Below are positions 8,618-17,222 of a stretch of DNA of 64,000 bases, one piece after another. The DNA lies in assembly GCF_025999835.1 (NCBI RefSeq), contig NZ_AP025628.1, positions 496,001-560,000 of the forward strand. Direction: 5' to 3'. The position numbers were made by a program, and so were the translations under genes. Under the pieces are notes generated by a model. The model saw nothing but the letters and a program-made list of their open reading frames with translations. It was not told the DNA's origin and did not search any database. This DNA is from Caldinitratiruptor microaerophilus (lineage in GTDB: Bacteria; Bacillota; Sulfobacillia; Symbiobacteriales; ZC4RG38). Numbering within the stretch: position 1 is the stretch's first letter; each line of letters starts with the position of its first letter.

Positions 8618-9301
8618 ATGGCGGATTTCGCCGAGTTCGGCCGCACGCTCCTGCCGCTCGGGCTCGCCGGCCTCCTCGGGGGGCTGGTGGGGTTCGAGCG
8701 CGAGGTCGCCGGCCGGCCCGCCGGGCTGCGGACCCACGTGCTGGTGGCGATCGGCTCGGCCCTGGTGATGCAGGTCTCGCTGCTCATGTTCGACCTGGTG
8801 CTCGCCCGGGGGCAGGGTCAGGCCGACCCGGGCCGGATCGCCGCCCAGGTCGTCTCGGGCATCGGCTTCCTGGGCGCCGGAACGATCCTCCGGGAGGGGC
8901 TGACCATCCGGGGGCTGACCACGGCCGCCAGCCTGTGGGTGGTCGCCGGCATCGGGCTGGCGGTCGGCACCGGCCGCATGTACCTTCAGGCGACGGCCGC
9001 CTCCCTCCTCATCCTCGCCACGCTGTACGGCCTGTCCCGCCTGGAGAAGCGTTTCATCCGGACGGGCGAGGAGTCGCTGGTCGTCCACGTCACCGACACC
9101 CCGGGGCGCCTGGGCGCCGTGGCCTCGGCGGTGGGCCAGGTCGGGGCGAACATCCGCAGCGTCCGCCTGGAGGAAGGGGAGACGCCGGGCACCGTCGCCA
9201 TCCGCCTGCGCGTCCACCTCCCCTGGGGCCGGCGTCCGGAGGAACTGGTGGCGCGCCTCATGGACATCGAGGGCGTGCGGCAGGTCTCCGAAGAGGAGTG
9301 A
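8618..9301 (+). CDS. MgtC/SapB family membrane protein with C-terminal ACT-like domain
   Basis: A 227-residue protein. Residues 1-145 carry four or five membrane segments with the family signatures LGGLVGFEREVAGRPAGLRTH and GIGFLGAGTILREG. Residues 150-225 form a soluble ACT-like domain (VVHVTDTPGRLGAVASAVGQVGANI). MgtC proteins are linked to magnesium limitation and inhibition of F-type ATPase in other bacteria; the biochemical role is unsettled. The ATG is preceded by AAGGGG. It sits between a glycosyltransferase and polC with only 4 bp to polC. Confidence 0.88.
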   Translation: MADFAEFGRTLLPLGLAGLLGGLVGFEREVAGRPAGLRTHVLVAIGSALVMQVSLLMFDLVLARGQGQADPGRIAAQVVSGIGFLGAGTILREGLTIRGLTTAASLWVVAGIGLAVGTGRMYLQATAASLLILATLYGLSRLEKRFIRTGEESLVVHVTDTPGRLGAVASAVGQVGANIRSVRLEEGETPGTVAIRLRVHLPWGRRPEELVARLMDIEGVRQVSEEE

Positions 9302-9305
9302 CGGG

Positions 9306-12300
9306 ATGAAAGAGGGTTCGCCGTCTTTCTTGCCCGGCGACCTCGACGGGGCCCTGGGCGGCGCGCGGCCGCTGCGGGTGGAGGTCCGGCGCGATCCCCT
9401 GCAGGTCGCCGTGTACGTCGAGACCGGCCGGCGGGTGCCCCTGGGAGAGCGCCCCCGCCTGGCGGCCGCCCTGCGGGAGGTGCTCCTCCCGGAGTACCCG
9501 GACGCGTCCGTCAAGCTGGTGCCCGTGCTGCGGCGGCCCCCCTTCGGGGCGCCGGCCGAGGAGCTCGTCCTGGAGGCGTGGGAAGACGTCAAGGTCCTGG
9601 CGCGCGAAGAGCGCCCGGGGCTGGGCGGGGTGTTGGAACACGCCCGGGTCCGGGTGGTCGACGACCGCCTGGAGCTGGAGTTCCCGTCCGACGCCCTGCG
9701 GGACGTGGCCCGGCAGGCCGGCGGCGAGGCGCTCCTGGGGGAGCTGGTGCGGCGGGAGACGGGCCTCGGGCTGCGGGTGCTCCTGACGGTGACGCCGCGG
9801 CCGGAACCCGGGCCGGACCGGCCGGCGCCGCAGGACGGCGCCTTCGACCCCTTCGCCGCCGAGATCGCGCGGGAGGACGAGGTCCTCGACGAGCCGGAGG
9901 GGCTGCCGGAGCCCGAGCACCTCCTCGCATACTACGAGGAGCACCGGGCCCGTGCCGAGGAGGTGGCCGCGGCGGCGGAGAGCCGCGGCGCCCTCCCGTC
10001 CGGCGTGATCCGGGGCCGGCCCATCCCTCCGGACGAGCCCGCGCGACCTCTCGAGACGGTCCGCGAGGAGGAGCCCGGCCGTCTCGTCATCGAGGGCGAG
10101 GTCGTTCACGTGGAGACCCGGGAGACCCGGGCCGGCAAGGTGATGGTCACCTTCGCGGTGACCGACCACTCCGACACGCTGGTCTGCAAGTTCTTCCGCG
10201 ACCCGGACGGGGAGCCGGCCGAGGAGCACCTCGCCCCCGGCACCTTCGTGCGCGTCCGCGGCCGCCTCGTCTACGACAGCTGGAGCCGCGACGTGAACCT
10301 GATGGCGGAGGACATCGTGCGGGCGGAGAGGCCCGTCCGCACCGACGACGCCCCGGAGAAGCGGGTGGAACTGCACCTGCACACGACCATGTCCGCGATG
10401 GACGGCCTCGTCGACCCGGAAGAGGCGGTCCGCCGGGCAGCGGCGTGGGGCCACGAGGCCGTGGCGATCACGGACCACGGCGTGACCCAGGCCTTCCCCG
10501 CCGCCTTCCACGTGAAGGGCCTGCCGCCGGGGTTCAAGGTCATCTACGGCATGGAGGCGTACGTGGTCGACGACGCCACCCCCATCGTCATCCGCCCCCC
10601 GTCCGTCCCGCTGGCGGACGCCGAGTGGGTGGCCGTCGACATCGAGACCACGGGCTTCTCGGCCATCGGGGACGACATCATCGAGATCGGCGCCGTCCGC
10701 ATCCGCGGCGGTGAGGTGCAGGACGCCTTCCAGACCTTCGTCCGCCCGACCCGGGAGATCTCCCGGCAGGTCCAGGAGCTGACCCACATCACCCCGGACA
10801 TGGTCCGTGACGCCCCGGAGCCTGCCGAGGCGCTGGCCCGCTTCCTCGACTTCGCCGGCGGTGCGGTGCTGGTGGCCCACAACGCCACCTTCGACTACAG
10901 CTTCCTGCGCTACCACACGGAGCGGCAGCTGGGGCGCAGCCTCGACTGCCCGGTGCTCGACACCCTGGTCCTCGCCCGGTCGCTGCTCCCGGACCTGAAA
11001 CGCCACGGCCTCGCCGACCTGTGCCGGGAACTGAGCATCCCCCTCGAGAACCATCACCGGGCCGACGCCGATGCCCGCACCGCCGCCCTCCTGTTCCTGA
11101 GGCTGCTCGGCATGGTGCGGGAGCGCCACCCGGACGTCGACACGGTCGCTGCCCTCAACCGCCTGACCCGCCACATGAACGCCGAGCAGCTGAAGCCCCA
11201 CCACGCCACCCTCCTCGTCCAGCGCCAGCACGGCATGAAGAACCTCTACCGCCTGGTCTCCAAGAGCCACCTCGACTTCTTCCACCGCACCCCCCGCATC
11301 CCCCGCACGCTCCTGGAGGAACTGCGCGACGGCCTCCTGGTGGGTTCGGCCTGCCACAACGGGGCGCTGTTCCAGGCCCTGCTCCGGGGTGCCCCGGACA
11401 GCGAGCTGGAGGAGCTGGCCGCCTGGTACGACTTCCTGGAGGTGCAGCCGCCGTCGAACTTCCGGCGGCTCATCGCCGAGGGCCAGGTACAGGACGAGGA
11501 GCACCTGCGCTCGCTCCTGCGGCGGATCGTGGAGCTGGGGCGCCGGCTCGGCAAGCCGGTCGTGGCCACGGGCGACGTTCACTTCCTCGACCCGCACCAG
11601 GAGCAGCTGCGCACGATCCTCAAGCACGGGGTGGGCTGGCGGGAGGACCTGGACGGCCCCTGCTACTTCCGCACCACCGCCGAGATGCTCAGGGAGTTCG
11701 AGTTCCTGGGCGCCGAGGAGGCCCACGAGATCGTGGTCGCGGCCCCGCGCCGGGTGGCCGCGAGCATCGACCGGGTCGTGCCCGTGCCGGACAGGCTCTT
11801 CGCCCCCGTGGTGGAGGGGGCCGAGGAGGCGGTGCGGGACATCACCTGGGCGCGGGCCCGGGAGGTGTACGGCGATCCGCTCCCGGAGCGCGTGCGCGAG
11901 CGCATCGACCGGGAGCTGCAGGCGATCATCGGCAACGGGTTCGCCGTCGTGTACTACATCTCGCACCTCCTGGTGAAGAAGTCGCACGAGCTGGGGTACC
12001 TGGTGGGGTCCCGGGGTTCGGTCGGCTCGTCCCTCGTGGCCTGGTGCATGGGCATCACCGAGGTGAACGCCCTGCCGCCCCACTACGTGTGCCCGGACTG
12101 CCACCACGTCGAGTGGTTCGCGGACGGCTCGGTGGGCTCCGGCTTCGACCTGCCGGACAAGCCCTGTCCCCGGTGCGGCCGGGCGAAGATGCGGAAGGAC
12201 GGCCAGGACATCCCCTTCGAGACCTTCATGGGGTTCAAGGGGGACAAGGTCCCGGACATCGACCTCAACTTCTCCGGCGAGATCCAGTCCCGCATCCAGC

Positions 12301-13700
12301 AGTACTCGATCGACCTCCTGGGCGGGCCCCAGCAGGTCTTCAAGGCGGGTACCGTCGGCACCATCGCCGAGAAGACGGCCTACGGCATGGTCCGGGCCTG
12401 GCTCGAGGAGACCGGCCAGACCCGGCGGGAGGCGGAGATCGAGCGGCTGGCCCGGGGTCTCACCGGGGTCCGGCGGACCACCGGCCAGCACCCGGGCGGC
12501 ATGGTCGTGGTGCCGGTGGGCGTGGAGGTCGAGGAGGTCACCCCGGTCCAGTACCCCGCCGACGACCGGGAGAGCGGCTGGCGGACCACCCACTACGACT
12601 ACCACAGCTTCGAGAGCTGCCTGCTGAAGCTGGACATCCTGGGTCACGACGATCCGACGATGCTCCGCCTGCTCCAGGACATGACGGGCATCGACGTGAC
12701 CACCCTGCCCATGGACGACCCGCAGGTGCTGGCGCTCTTCCGCAACGGCCCCGGCGAGGGGGTCGACGTGCTCGGGGTGCCCCGGGGGGTGTTCGAGCTC
12801 GACCTGGGCAGCATCGCCGTGCCCGAGATGGGGACGGGCTTTGTCCGGCGGATGCTGGCGGAGACCCAGCCCCGCACCTTCTCGGACCTCGTCCGCATCT
12901 CCGGCCTGTCGCACGGCACGGACGTGTGGACGGGCAACGCCCAGAAGCTCATCCAGGACGGCGTCTGCACCCTGCAGACGGTCATCCCGACGCGGGACGA
13001 CATCATGCTGCGCCTCATGTACTGGGGGCTGGACCCGGCGATGGCCTTCAAGATCATGGAGTCCGTGCGCAAGGGCAAAGGCCTGACGCCGGAGATGGAG
13101 GAGGCCATGGAGAAGGCCGGGGTGCCCGAGTGGTACCGCTGGTCGTGCCGGCGGATCAAGTACATGTTCCCGAAGGCGCACGCGGCGGCCTACGTGCTCT
13201 CCGCCCTGCGCATCGCCTGGTTCAAGGTGCACCGGCCCCGGGAATTCTACGCCGCGTACTTCACCGTGCGGGCGGCGGGCGCCGTCGACGCCGAGATCCT
13301 GGTCCGCGGGGAGGCCGCCATCCGGCAGCACATGGAGGCCATCCGGGCGAAGGGCAAGGACGCCTCGCCGAAGGAGAAGGAGTCCCTCGTCGAGTACGAG
13401 GTGGCCCTGGAGGCGACGCTGCGGGGGATCCGCTTCGCCCGGGTCGACCTGTGGCGCTCCCACGCGGTCCGGTTCGAGGTGCAGGCGGATGGCTCGCTGC
13501 TCTGCCCGTTCAGCGCGCTCCCCGGCATCGGCGAGAGCGCGGCCCGCGCGATCACCGAGGCCCGCGACCAGGCGCCGTTCCAGTCGGTCGAGGACCTGCG
13601 CGTGCGGGCGCGGCTCGGCAAGAACGTGATCGACCTGCTGCAGGCCCACGGCTGCCTGCGCGGGCTGCCCGAGGGCAACCAGCTGGTCTTCTCCTTCTGA
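9306..13700 (+). CDS. polC: DNA polymerase III alpha subunit, PolC type
   Basis: The 1464-residue Gram-positive replicative polymerase. An OB-fold region lies at about residues 245-345. A PHP domain starts near 355 (ELHLHTTMSAMDG) and is interrupted by a DnaQ-type proofreading exonuclease at about 440-610 (DIETTGFSAIGDDIIEIG). A zinc motif CPDCHHVEW...CPRCG follows, with the catalytic region VPDIDLNFSGE near 980, then the C-terminal fingers and helix-hairpin-helix (LPGIGESAARAI). PolC is diagnostic of Firmicutes and relatives. All exonuclease and polymerase signatures I looked for are intact. ATG 9306 lies 4 bp after mgtC. Confidence 0.97.
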   Translation: MKEGSPSFLPGDLDGALGGARPLRVEVRRDPLQVAVYVETGRRVPLGERPRLAAALREVLLPEYPDASVKLVPVLRRPPFGAPAEELVLEAWEDVKVLAREERPGLGGVLEHARVRVVDDRLELEFPSDALRDVARQAGGEALLGELVRRETGLGLRVLLTVTPRPEPGPDRPAPQDGAFDPFAAEIAREDEVLDEPEGLPEPEHLLAYYEEHRARAEEVAAAAESRGALPSGVIRGRPIPPDEPARPLETVREEEPGRLVIEGEVVHVETRETRAGKVMVTFAVTDHSDTLVCKFFRDPDGEPAEEHLAPGTFVRVRGRLVYDSWSRDVNLMAEDIVRAERPVRTDDAPEKRVELHLHTTMSAMDGLVDPEEAVRRAAAWGHEAVAITDHGVTQAFPAAFHVKGLPPGFKVIYGMEAYVVDDATPIVIRPPSVPLADAEWVAVDIETTGFSAIGDDIIEIGAVRIRGGEVQDAFQTFVRPTREISRQVQELTHITPDMVRDAPEPAEALARFLDFAGGAVLVAHNATFDYSFLRYHTERQLGRSLDCPVLDTLVLARSLLPDLKRHGLADLCRELSIPLENHHRADADARTAALLFLRLLGMVRERHPDVDTVAALNRLTRHMNAEQLKPHHATLLVQRQHGMKNLYRLVSKSHLDFFHRTPRIPRTLLEELRDGLLVGSACHNGALFQALLRGAPDSELEELAAWYDFLEVQPPSNFRRLIAEGQVQDEEHLRSLLRRIVELGRRLGKPVVATGDVHFLDPHQEQLRTILKHGVGWREDLDGPCYFRTTAEMLREFEFLGAEEAHEIVVAAPRRVAASIDRVVPVPDRLFAPVVEGAEEAVRDITWARAREVYGDPLPERVRERIDRELQAIIGNGFAVVYYISHLLVKKSHELGYLVGSRGSVGSSLVAWCMGITEVNALPPHYVCPDCHHVEWFADGSVGSGFDLPDKPCPRCGRAKMRKDGQDIPFETFMGFKGDKVPDIDLNFSGEIQSRIQQYSIDLLGGPQQVFKAGTVGTIAEKTAYGMVRAWLEETGQTRREAEIERLARGLTGVRRTTGQHPGGMVVVPVGVEVEEVTPVQYPADDRESGWRTTHYDYHSFESCLLKLDILGHDDPTMLRLLQDMTGIDVTTLPMDDPQVLALFRNGPGEGVDVLGVPRGVFELDLGSIAVPEMGTGFVRRMLAETQPRTFSDLVRISGLSHGTDVWTGNAQKLIQDGVCTLQTVIPTRDDIMLRLMYWGLDPAMAFKIMESVRKGKGLTPEMEEAMEKAGVPEWYRWSCRRIKYMFPKAHAAAYVLSALRIAWFKVHRPREFYAAYFTVRAAGAVDAEILVRGEAAIRQHMEAIRAKGKDASPKEKESLVEYEVALEATLRGIRFARVDLWRSHAVRFEVQADGSLLCPFSALPGIGESAARAITEARDQAPFQSVEDLRVRARLGKNVIDLLQAHGCLRGLPEGNQLVFSF

Positions 13701-13719
13701 ACCTCCTGAAGGGGTGGTC

Positions 13720-14685
13720 ATGATCTTCCGGCTGCTGGGGCTCGACCTGGACGGCACCCTGCTCGGACCCGACGGGCGCGTGGCGGCGCCCACCGTGGCG
13801 GCGCTCCGCGAGGCCGCCCGCCGGGGCGTCCGGGTGGCGCTCGTGACCGGACGGTCGGCGGGTTCGGCCGGGCACCACGCCGGGCTCCTGGCGCGCAGGA
13901 TCGGACACCCGGTAGCCTATGCCGCCTGCAACGGCGCCGGGATCTACGGCCCGTCGGGCGAGCCCCTCCGCCTGCGGCCGATCCCGCGGGGGCTGCTGGC
14001 GGAGGCGCTGGAGGCGCTCAGGGGCCTTGGCCTCCTCGTCTCCGTGTACGGACGGGAACACGTCTTCGTGCAGGAGCCGTGGCGCCACGTCCGGGCCTTC
14101 TGGCTGCCCCGCCGGCCGCCGCCCTGGCGCTGGCCCGCGGCCCTCCTGGCCACCCTGCGCTTCGGGCTCCAGAACCGGGTCCGCTGGGTGGGCGACATCC
14201 GGGACATGGCGCGCGAGGGCGCCGAGCCGGCGCTCAAGCTCTTCGTCACCACCCCGGGCGGAGCGCCCGCCGAGGGCGGGGGCGCGCTGGCGGGCCCGAT
14301 CCGGGGCTGGGGGTTCGGCACTCCGGTCCTCCCCGGGCGCGCAGGTGCGCGCCTCCTGGAGGCCGCCGTCCGGGTGCTGGCCCGCCTGGCCCCGGCGCTG
14401 CACGTCACCCGGTCGGGCGCGGACAACATCGAGGTCACCGCCCCGGGCGTCCACAAGGGGTGGGCCCTCGAGGCGCTGGCGGCGATGTACGGGATCCGGC
14501 GCGAAGAGGTCCTGGCGATCGGGGACGGGCCCAACGACGTGGAGATGCTGGAGTTCGCCGGGATGGGGGTCGCCATGGGCAACGCCCCTCCCGAGGTACA
14601 GGCCCGGGCCGACCGCGTGGCCCCGCCCGTCTGGGAGCACGGGGCGGCGGCGGCCCTGCGGCGATACGTTCTGGGGGAAGGGTGA
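13720..14685 (+). CDS. Cof-type HAD-superfamily phosphatase
   Basis: A 321-residue Cof/IIB hydrolase. The nucleophile motif GLDLDGTLLG is at residues 5-14. Motif II is ALVTGRS and motifs III/IV are HKGWALEALAAMYG and AIGDGPNDVEML. The large cap domain between them sets specificity for small phosphorylated metabolites (sugar phosphates, FMN, pyridoxal phosphate in relatives). ATG 13720 is chosen over GTG 13714 because AAGGGG ends 5 nt before it. It stands 19 bp after polC and 5 bp before the DUF4149 gene. Confidence 0.88.
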   Translation: MIFRLLGLDLDGTLLGPDGRVAAPTVAALREAARRGVRVALVTGRSAGSAGHHAGLLARRIGHPVAYAACNGAGIYGPSGEPLRLRPIPRGLLAEALEALRGLGLLVSVYGREHVFVQEPWRHVRAFWLPRRPPPWRWPAALLATLRFGLQNRVRWVGDIRDMAREGAEPALKLFVTTPGGAPAEGGGALAGPIRGWGFGTPVLPGRAGARLLEAAVRVLARLAPALHVTRSGADNIEVTAPGVHKGWALEALAAMYGIRREEVLAIGDGPNDVEMLEFAGMGVAMGNAPPEVQARADRVAPPVWEHGAAAALRRYVLGEG

Positions 14686-14690
14686 GGGGC

Positions 14691-15281
14691 ATGCGCTTGT
14701 GGCGGGCGGTGGAGGCCGTGGCGCTCGGGCTGTGGCTCGGGGCGATGGTGGGCTTCGGGGCCCTGGTGGCGCCGCTCCTGTTCCAGATGGTGCCGTCCCG
14801 CAGCCTGGCGGGCGACATCGCGGGAGCGGCCATCCGCCGGATCGACTGGCTTGGCGCCGGGCTCGGCGTGCTGGCCGTGGTGGCGCTGGTCCGGACGGCT
14901 CCGGCGCGTCCCCTGCGCTGGCTGCGGCTGGTCCTTGTCCTGGGCATGATCGGGATCGCGGTGGCGAACGAGACCTACGTCCGGGGCCGGATCGACGCGA
15001 TCGACGCGCAGCGCACCCGGCCCCTCGAGGAGTACGCCCCGGAAGACCCGCTGCGGCGGGAGTTCGACCGCTGGCACCGGACGTCGGTGAACCTCTGGGG
15101 GATCAACATGGCCATCGGCGCCGTCGCCCTCGGGTGGGCGGCGGCCGAGGGCGGGGAGGCACGCGGACGTGAAGGACGGCGCGAAGCACGGCGCGGAGAA
15201 GCCCGAGAGCCCGAACCCACCGGCGAGGGACTGGGACCGGGCGGTCCTGAAGGCCCTGCACCAGGCGGGAGCGGGGTTTGA
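14691..15281 (+). CDS. DUF4149-like integral membrane protein
   Basis: A 196-residue protein. Residues 1-150 contain four hydrophobic segments with the pattern LGLWLGAMVGFGALVAPLLF, then a polar loop with ETYVRGRID and FDRWHRTSVNLWGIN, and a last helix GAVALGWAAAEGG. This matches small DUF4149 proteins of unknown function. The final 45 or so residues are Glu/Arg/Gly-rich, and their DNA is read in another frame as the start of the next gene (113-bp overlap). The true C-terminus may therefore be a by-product of that overlap. Start ATG 14691. Confidence 0.65.
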   Translation: MRLWRAVEAVALGLWLGAMVGFGALVAPLLFQMVPSRSLAGDIAGAAIRRIDWLGAGLGVLAVVALVRTAPARPLRWLRLVLVLGMIGIAVANETYVRGRIDAIDAQRTRPLEEYAPEDPLRREFDRWHRTSVNLWGINMAIGAVALGWAAAEGGEARGREGRREARRGEAREPEPTGEGLGPGGPEGPAPGGSGV

Positions 15282-15648
15282 GGCAGGGCTGGTGCCGTGG
15301 GAGGCCGTGGTCGACCTGTGGCGGGCGGCCGGCCCGGAAGACCGCCGGGCGCTGGAGCAGAAGCTCCTCGAGATGCTCGACCTCGACTACCGCAACCCCC
15401 ATGCCGACTTCGTCCCCGCCGAGGAGGGCATCCCGGGGCTGCCGGCCGGCATGCAGCCGGACGACCTCCTGTGCCTGGAGGCGGCGGCGTTCGCCGCGAC
15501 CCACCTCGGCCTGCCGGGGGTGCAGGACCGGTTGCGGGCGCTCCTGCGCGAGCCCCGCTTCCACGCGGTCTACCCCCGCCTGCGGCGGCTGCACCTCGAA
15601 CTTCCGTCCCTTCTGGCAGGCCGGACGGGGGAGGCTGGATCTGGCTGA
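15169..15648 (+). CDS. Conserved-looking hypothetical protein
   Basis: A 159-residue soluble, mostly helical acidic protein. I do not recognise the family. The core runs from RDWDRAVLKALHQAG through LEQKLLEMLDLDYRNPHADFVP to LRALLREPRFHAVYPRL. The GTG start at 15169 has a GGGGAGG about 10 nt upstream, and the pattern of third-position GC supports coding in this frame. It overlaps the end of the DUF4149 gene by 113 bp, so the two are translationally linked or one annotated end is wrong. Confidence 0.55.
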   Translation: MKDGAKHGAEKPESPNPPARDWDRAVLKALHQAGAGFEAGLVPWEAVVDLWRAAGPEDRRALEQKLLEMLDLDYRNPHADFVPAEEGIPGLPAGMQPDDLLCLEAAAFAATHLGLPGVQDRLRALLREPRFHAVYPRLRRLHLELPSLLAGRTGEAGSG

Positions 15649-15660
15649 TTGAAAGTTAGA

Positions 15661-15689
15661 TTGACAGTTAGCCGGATGCCGGCTATGCT
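15661..15689 (+). promoter_or_regulatory. Promoter of the DUF4143 ATPase gene, probably leaderless
   Basis: TTGACA (15661-15666), exactly 17 bp, TATGCT (15684-15689). The ATG of the gene is at 15696, six bases after the -10 hexamer, so the predicted transcript starts at or next to the initiation codon. No Shine-Dalgarno is present. Confidence 0.65.
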
Positions 15690-15695
15690 GGACTC

Positions 15696-16895
15696 ATGAT
15701 CATCCCGAGAATGGCGGAAGAGACGCTTCGCAGGCTGGCGAAGGGCTACCCGATCGTGGCGATCACGGGCCCCAGGCAGTCCGGCAAGACGACGCTGGCC
15801 CGGAAGGTCTTCGCGGAGAAGCCCTACGTTTCTCTGGAGGACCTGGACCAGCGGGAGTTCGCCGCGGAGGATCCCCGCGGGTTCCTGGCGCAGTTCCCGG
15901 ATGGCGCCGTGCTGGACGAGGCGCAGCGGTGTCCCGGCTTGTTCTCGTATCTGCAGACACGCGTGGATCGAGATGGCCGCGCCGGTCTGTTCGTTCTCAC
16001 CGGATCGCAGCAGTTCCACCTGCTCGACGGTGTGACACAGACGCTGGCGGGACGCGTGGCCCTGGTGCCGCTGTTGCCCTTCTCGCTCGCCGAGTTGCAG
16101 GCGGTGAATCGCGCTCCCGGCAGCCTGGAGGAGCTCCTTCACAGCGGTTTGTACCCGCCGATCCACGACCGGCGACTCGATCCCGGGATATGGTACGGAA
16201 ACTATGTGGCAACCTACGTCGAACGGGACGTGCGGCAGATGATCAACGTTCGTGATCTGGGCACGTTCCAGCGGTTCGTCCGGATGTGCGCCGCGCGGAC
16301 GGGGCAGCTGCTGAATCTCTCGGGGCTGGCCAACGACTGCGGGATCTCCCATACCACCGCGCGGGCCTGGCTCTCGGTGCTCGAGGCGAGCTACATCGTT
16401 CACCTGATGCCGCCGCACCACAGGAATTTCAGCAAGCGCCTGGTCAAGACGCCCAAGCTCTACTTCCTCGATCCCGGTCTTGCGGCCTGGCTCCTGGGCA
16501 TCCAGCACGCGGGCCAGCTCTTGATCCATCCGCAGCGCGGGGCTCTCTTCGAGACCTGGGTCGTCAGCGAACTGTTGAAGGCGCGCTATAGCCGCGGCCT
16601 GGCGTCGAACCTCTACTTCTGGCGAGACCGGTCCGGACACGAGGTCGACGTGCTCATCGAGCAGGGGGATACCCTCGTCCCTGTCGAGATCAAGGCGGGA
16701 CAGACCGTGACCCGGGACTACTTCCGCGGGCTCGAGAAGTGGCTCCAGATCGCAGGGAACAGTGCCGGACGGCCCTGGGTCGTGTACGCGGGCGATCAGC
16801 GCCAGACCCGTCAGGGGTACCATGTCGTACCCTGGAAAGAGCTCCCCCGATCCGATCTTCTGGGCCCTGGACCTGGCGCCACCGACGAGGCGTGA
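15696..16895 (+). CDS. ATP-binding protein, AAA_14 plus DUF4143 domains
   Basis: A 399-residue protein. The N-terminal P-loop domain has Walker A ITGPRQSGKTT (about residues 23-33) and Walker B AVLDEAQRCP (about 77). A winged-helix segment (NLSGLANDCGISHTTARAWLSVLE) and a C-terminal DUF4143 nuclease-like fold follow, with CHEVDVLIEQGDTLVPVEIKAG-type residues seen as GHEVDVLIEQGD and VEIKAG. Such proteins are widespread, patchy and often laterally transferred; the role is unknown. The gene is less GC-rich than its neighbours and appears to be expressed from a leaderless promoter. It splits the polC region from the rimP operon. Confidence 0.85.
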   Translation: MIIPRMAEETLRRLAKGYPIVAITGPRQSGKTTLARKVFAEKPYVSLEDLDQREFAAEDPRGFLAQFPDGAVLDEAQRCPGLFSYLQTRVDRDGRAGLFVLTGSQQFHLLDGVTQTLAGRVALVPLLPFSLAELQAVNRAPGSLEELLHSGLYPPIHDRRLDPGIWYGNYVATYVERDVRQMINVRDLGTFQRFVRMCAARTGQLLNLSGLANDCGISHTTARAWLSVLEASYIVHLMPPHHRNFSKRLVKTPKLYFLDPGLAAWLLGIQHAGQLLIHPQRGALFETWVVSELLKARYSRGLASNLYFWRDRSGHEVDVLIEQGDTLVPVEIKAGQTVTRDYFRGLEKWLQIAGNSAGRPWVVYAGDQRQTRQGYHVVPWKELPRSDLLGPGPGATDEA

Positions 16896-16959
16896 CGTCC
16901 GAAGGAGGTGCTTCGGGCATGCACTGCAGGGCCGGGCCACACAGCGTGGCGGACGGAGG

Positions 16960-16988
16960 TTGTCACGGGCGGGGGCGCGTGCTATTCT
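16960..16988 (+). promoter_or_regulatory. Promoter of the rimP-nusA-infB operon
   Basis: TTGTCA (16960-16965), 17 bp, TATTCT (16983-16988). It is the only sigma-A-like pair in the gap before the long translation operon and leaves a leader of roughly 230 nt. Confidence 0.7.
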
Positions 16989-17113
16989 ATATGAAGGTGT
17001 GAAGGCTGTGGCCTTTTCGCAGCCTGCGTCGTAGTGTGTTAGCGGGATTCCCGCAGGCCGGCGCCTCCGGCGGCGGCCCGGGTACCCGGGCACAGGTAGC
17101 GTGGGTATCGGCG

Positions 17114-17138
17114 GAGTGGGTCTTACACCCACTCTTTT
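17114..17138 (+). terminator. Leader hairpin with T-tract, likely rimP attenuator
   Basis: GAGTGGGT (17114-17121) pairs with ACCCACTC (17127-17134) around the loop CTTAC, immediately followed by TTTT. It lies within the transcribed leader, 85 bp before rimP, so it is an attenuator-like terminator rather than an end-of-operon signal. Similar leader terminators ahead of rimP are known in Firmicutes. Confidence 0.65.
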
Positions 17139-17222
17139 ACACGTCCGGGGACAGCGCTGCGGGGCCCGCGGGCCGGGGCCGGGGTCCCCTTCCCCGGTCC
17201 GGGCAGGGGAGGTCTTTCCTCT

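Larger units (their letters stand above)
16896..17222 (+). other. Intergenic/leader region upstream of rimP
   Basis: The 327-bp stretch contains the rimP operon promoter (16960-16988), a transcribed leader of about 230 nt and a hairpin followed by T residues (17114-17138). Before the promoter a 27-codon frame (16919-17002) has a good AAGGAGGTG but runs across the promoter itself and is not annotated as a gene. Confidence 0.6.

Noticed and set aside
9258-13793. Very long open frame on the minus strand opposite polC, and similar ones opposite infB, pnp and nusA
   Set aside because: High GC removes stop codons from the antisense frames. The translations are His/Arg/Gly/Pro-rich without motifs, and the + strand genes are unmistakable.
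16919-17002. A 27-codon frame with a strong AAGGAGGTG upstream of rimP
   Set aside because: It overlaps the -35/-10 of the rimP promoter, so the message would have to come from the preceding gene, and its sequence shows no signal peptide or family. Conservation would be needed to accept it.
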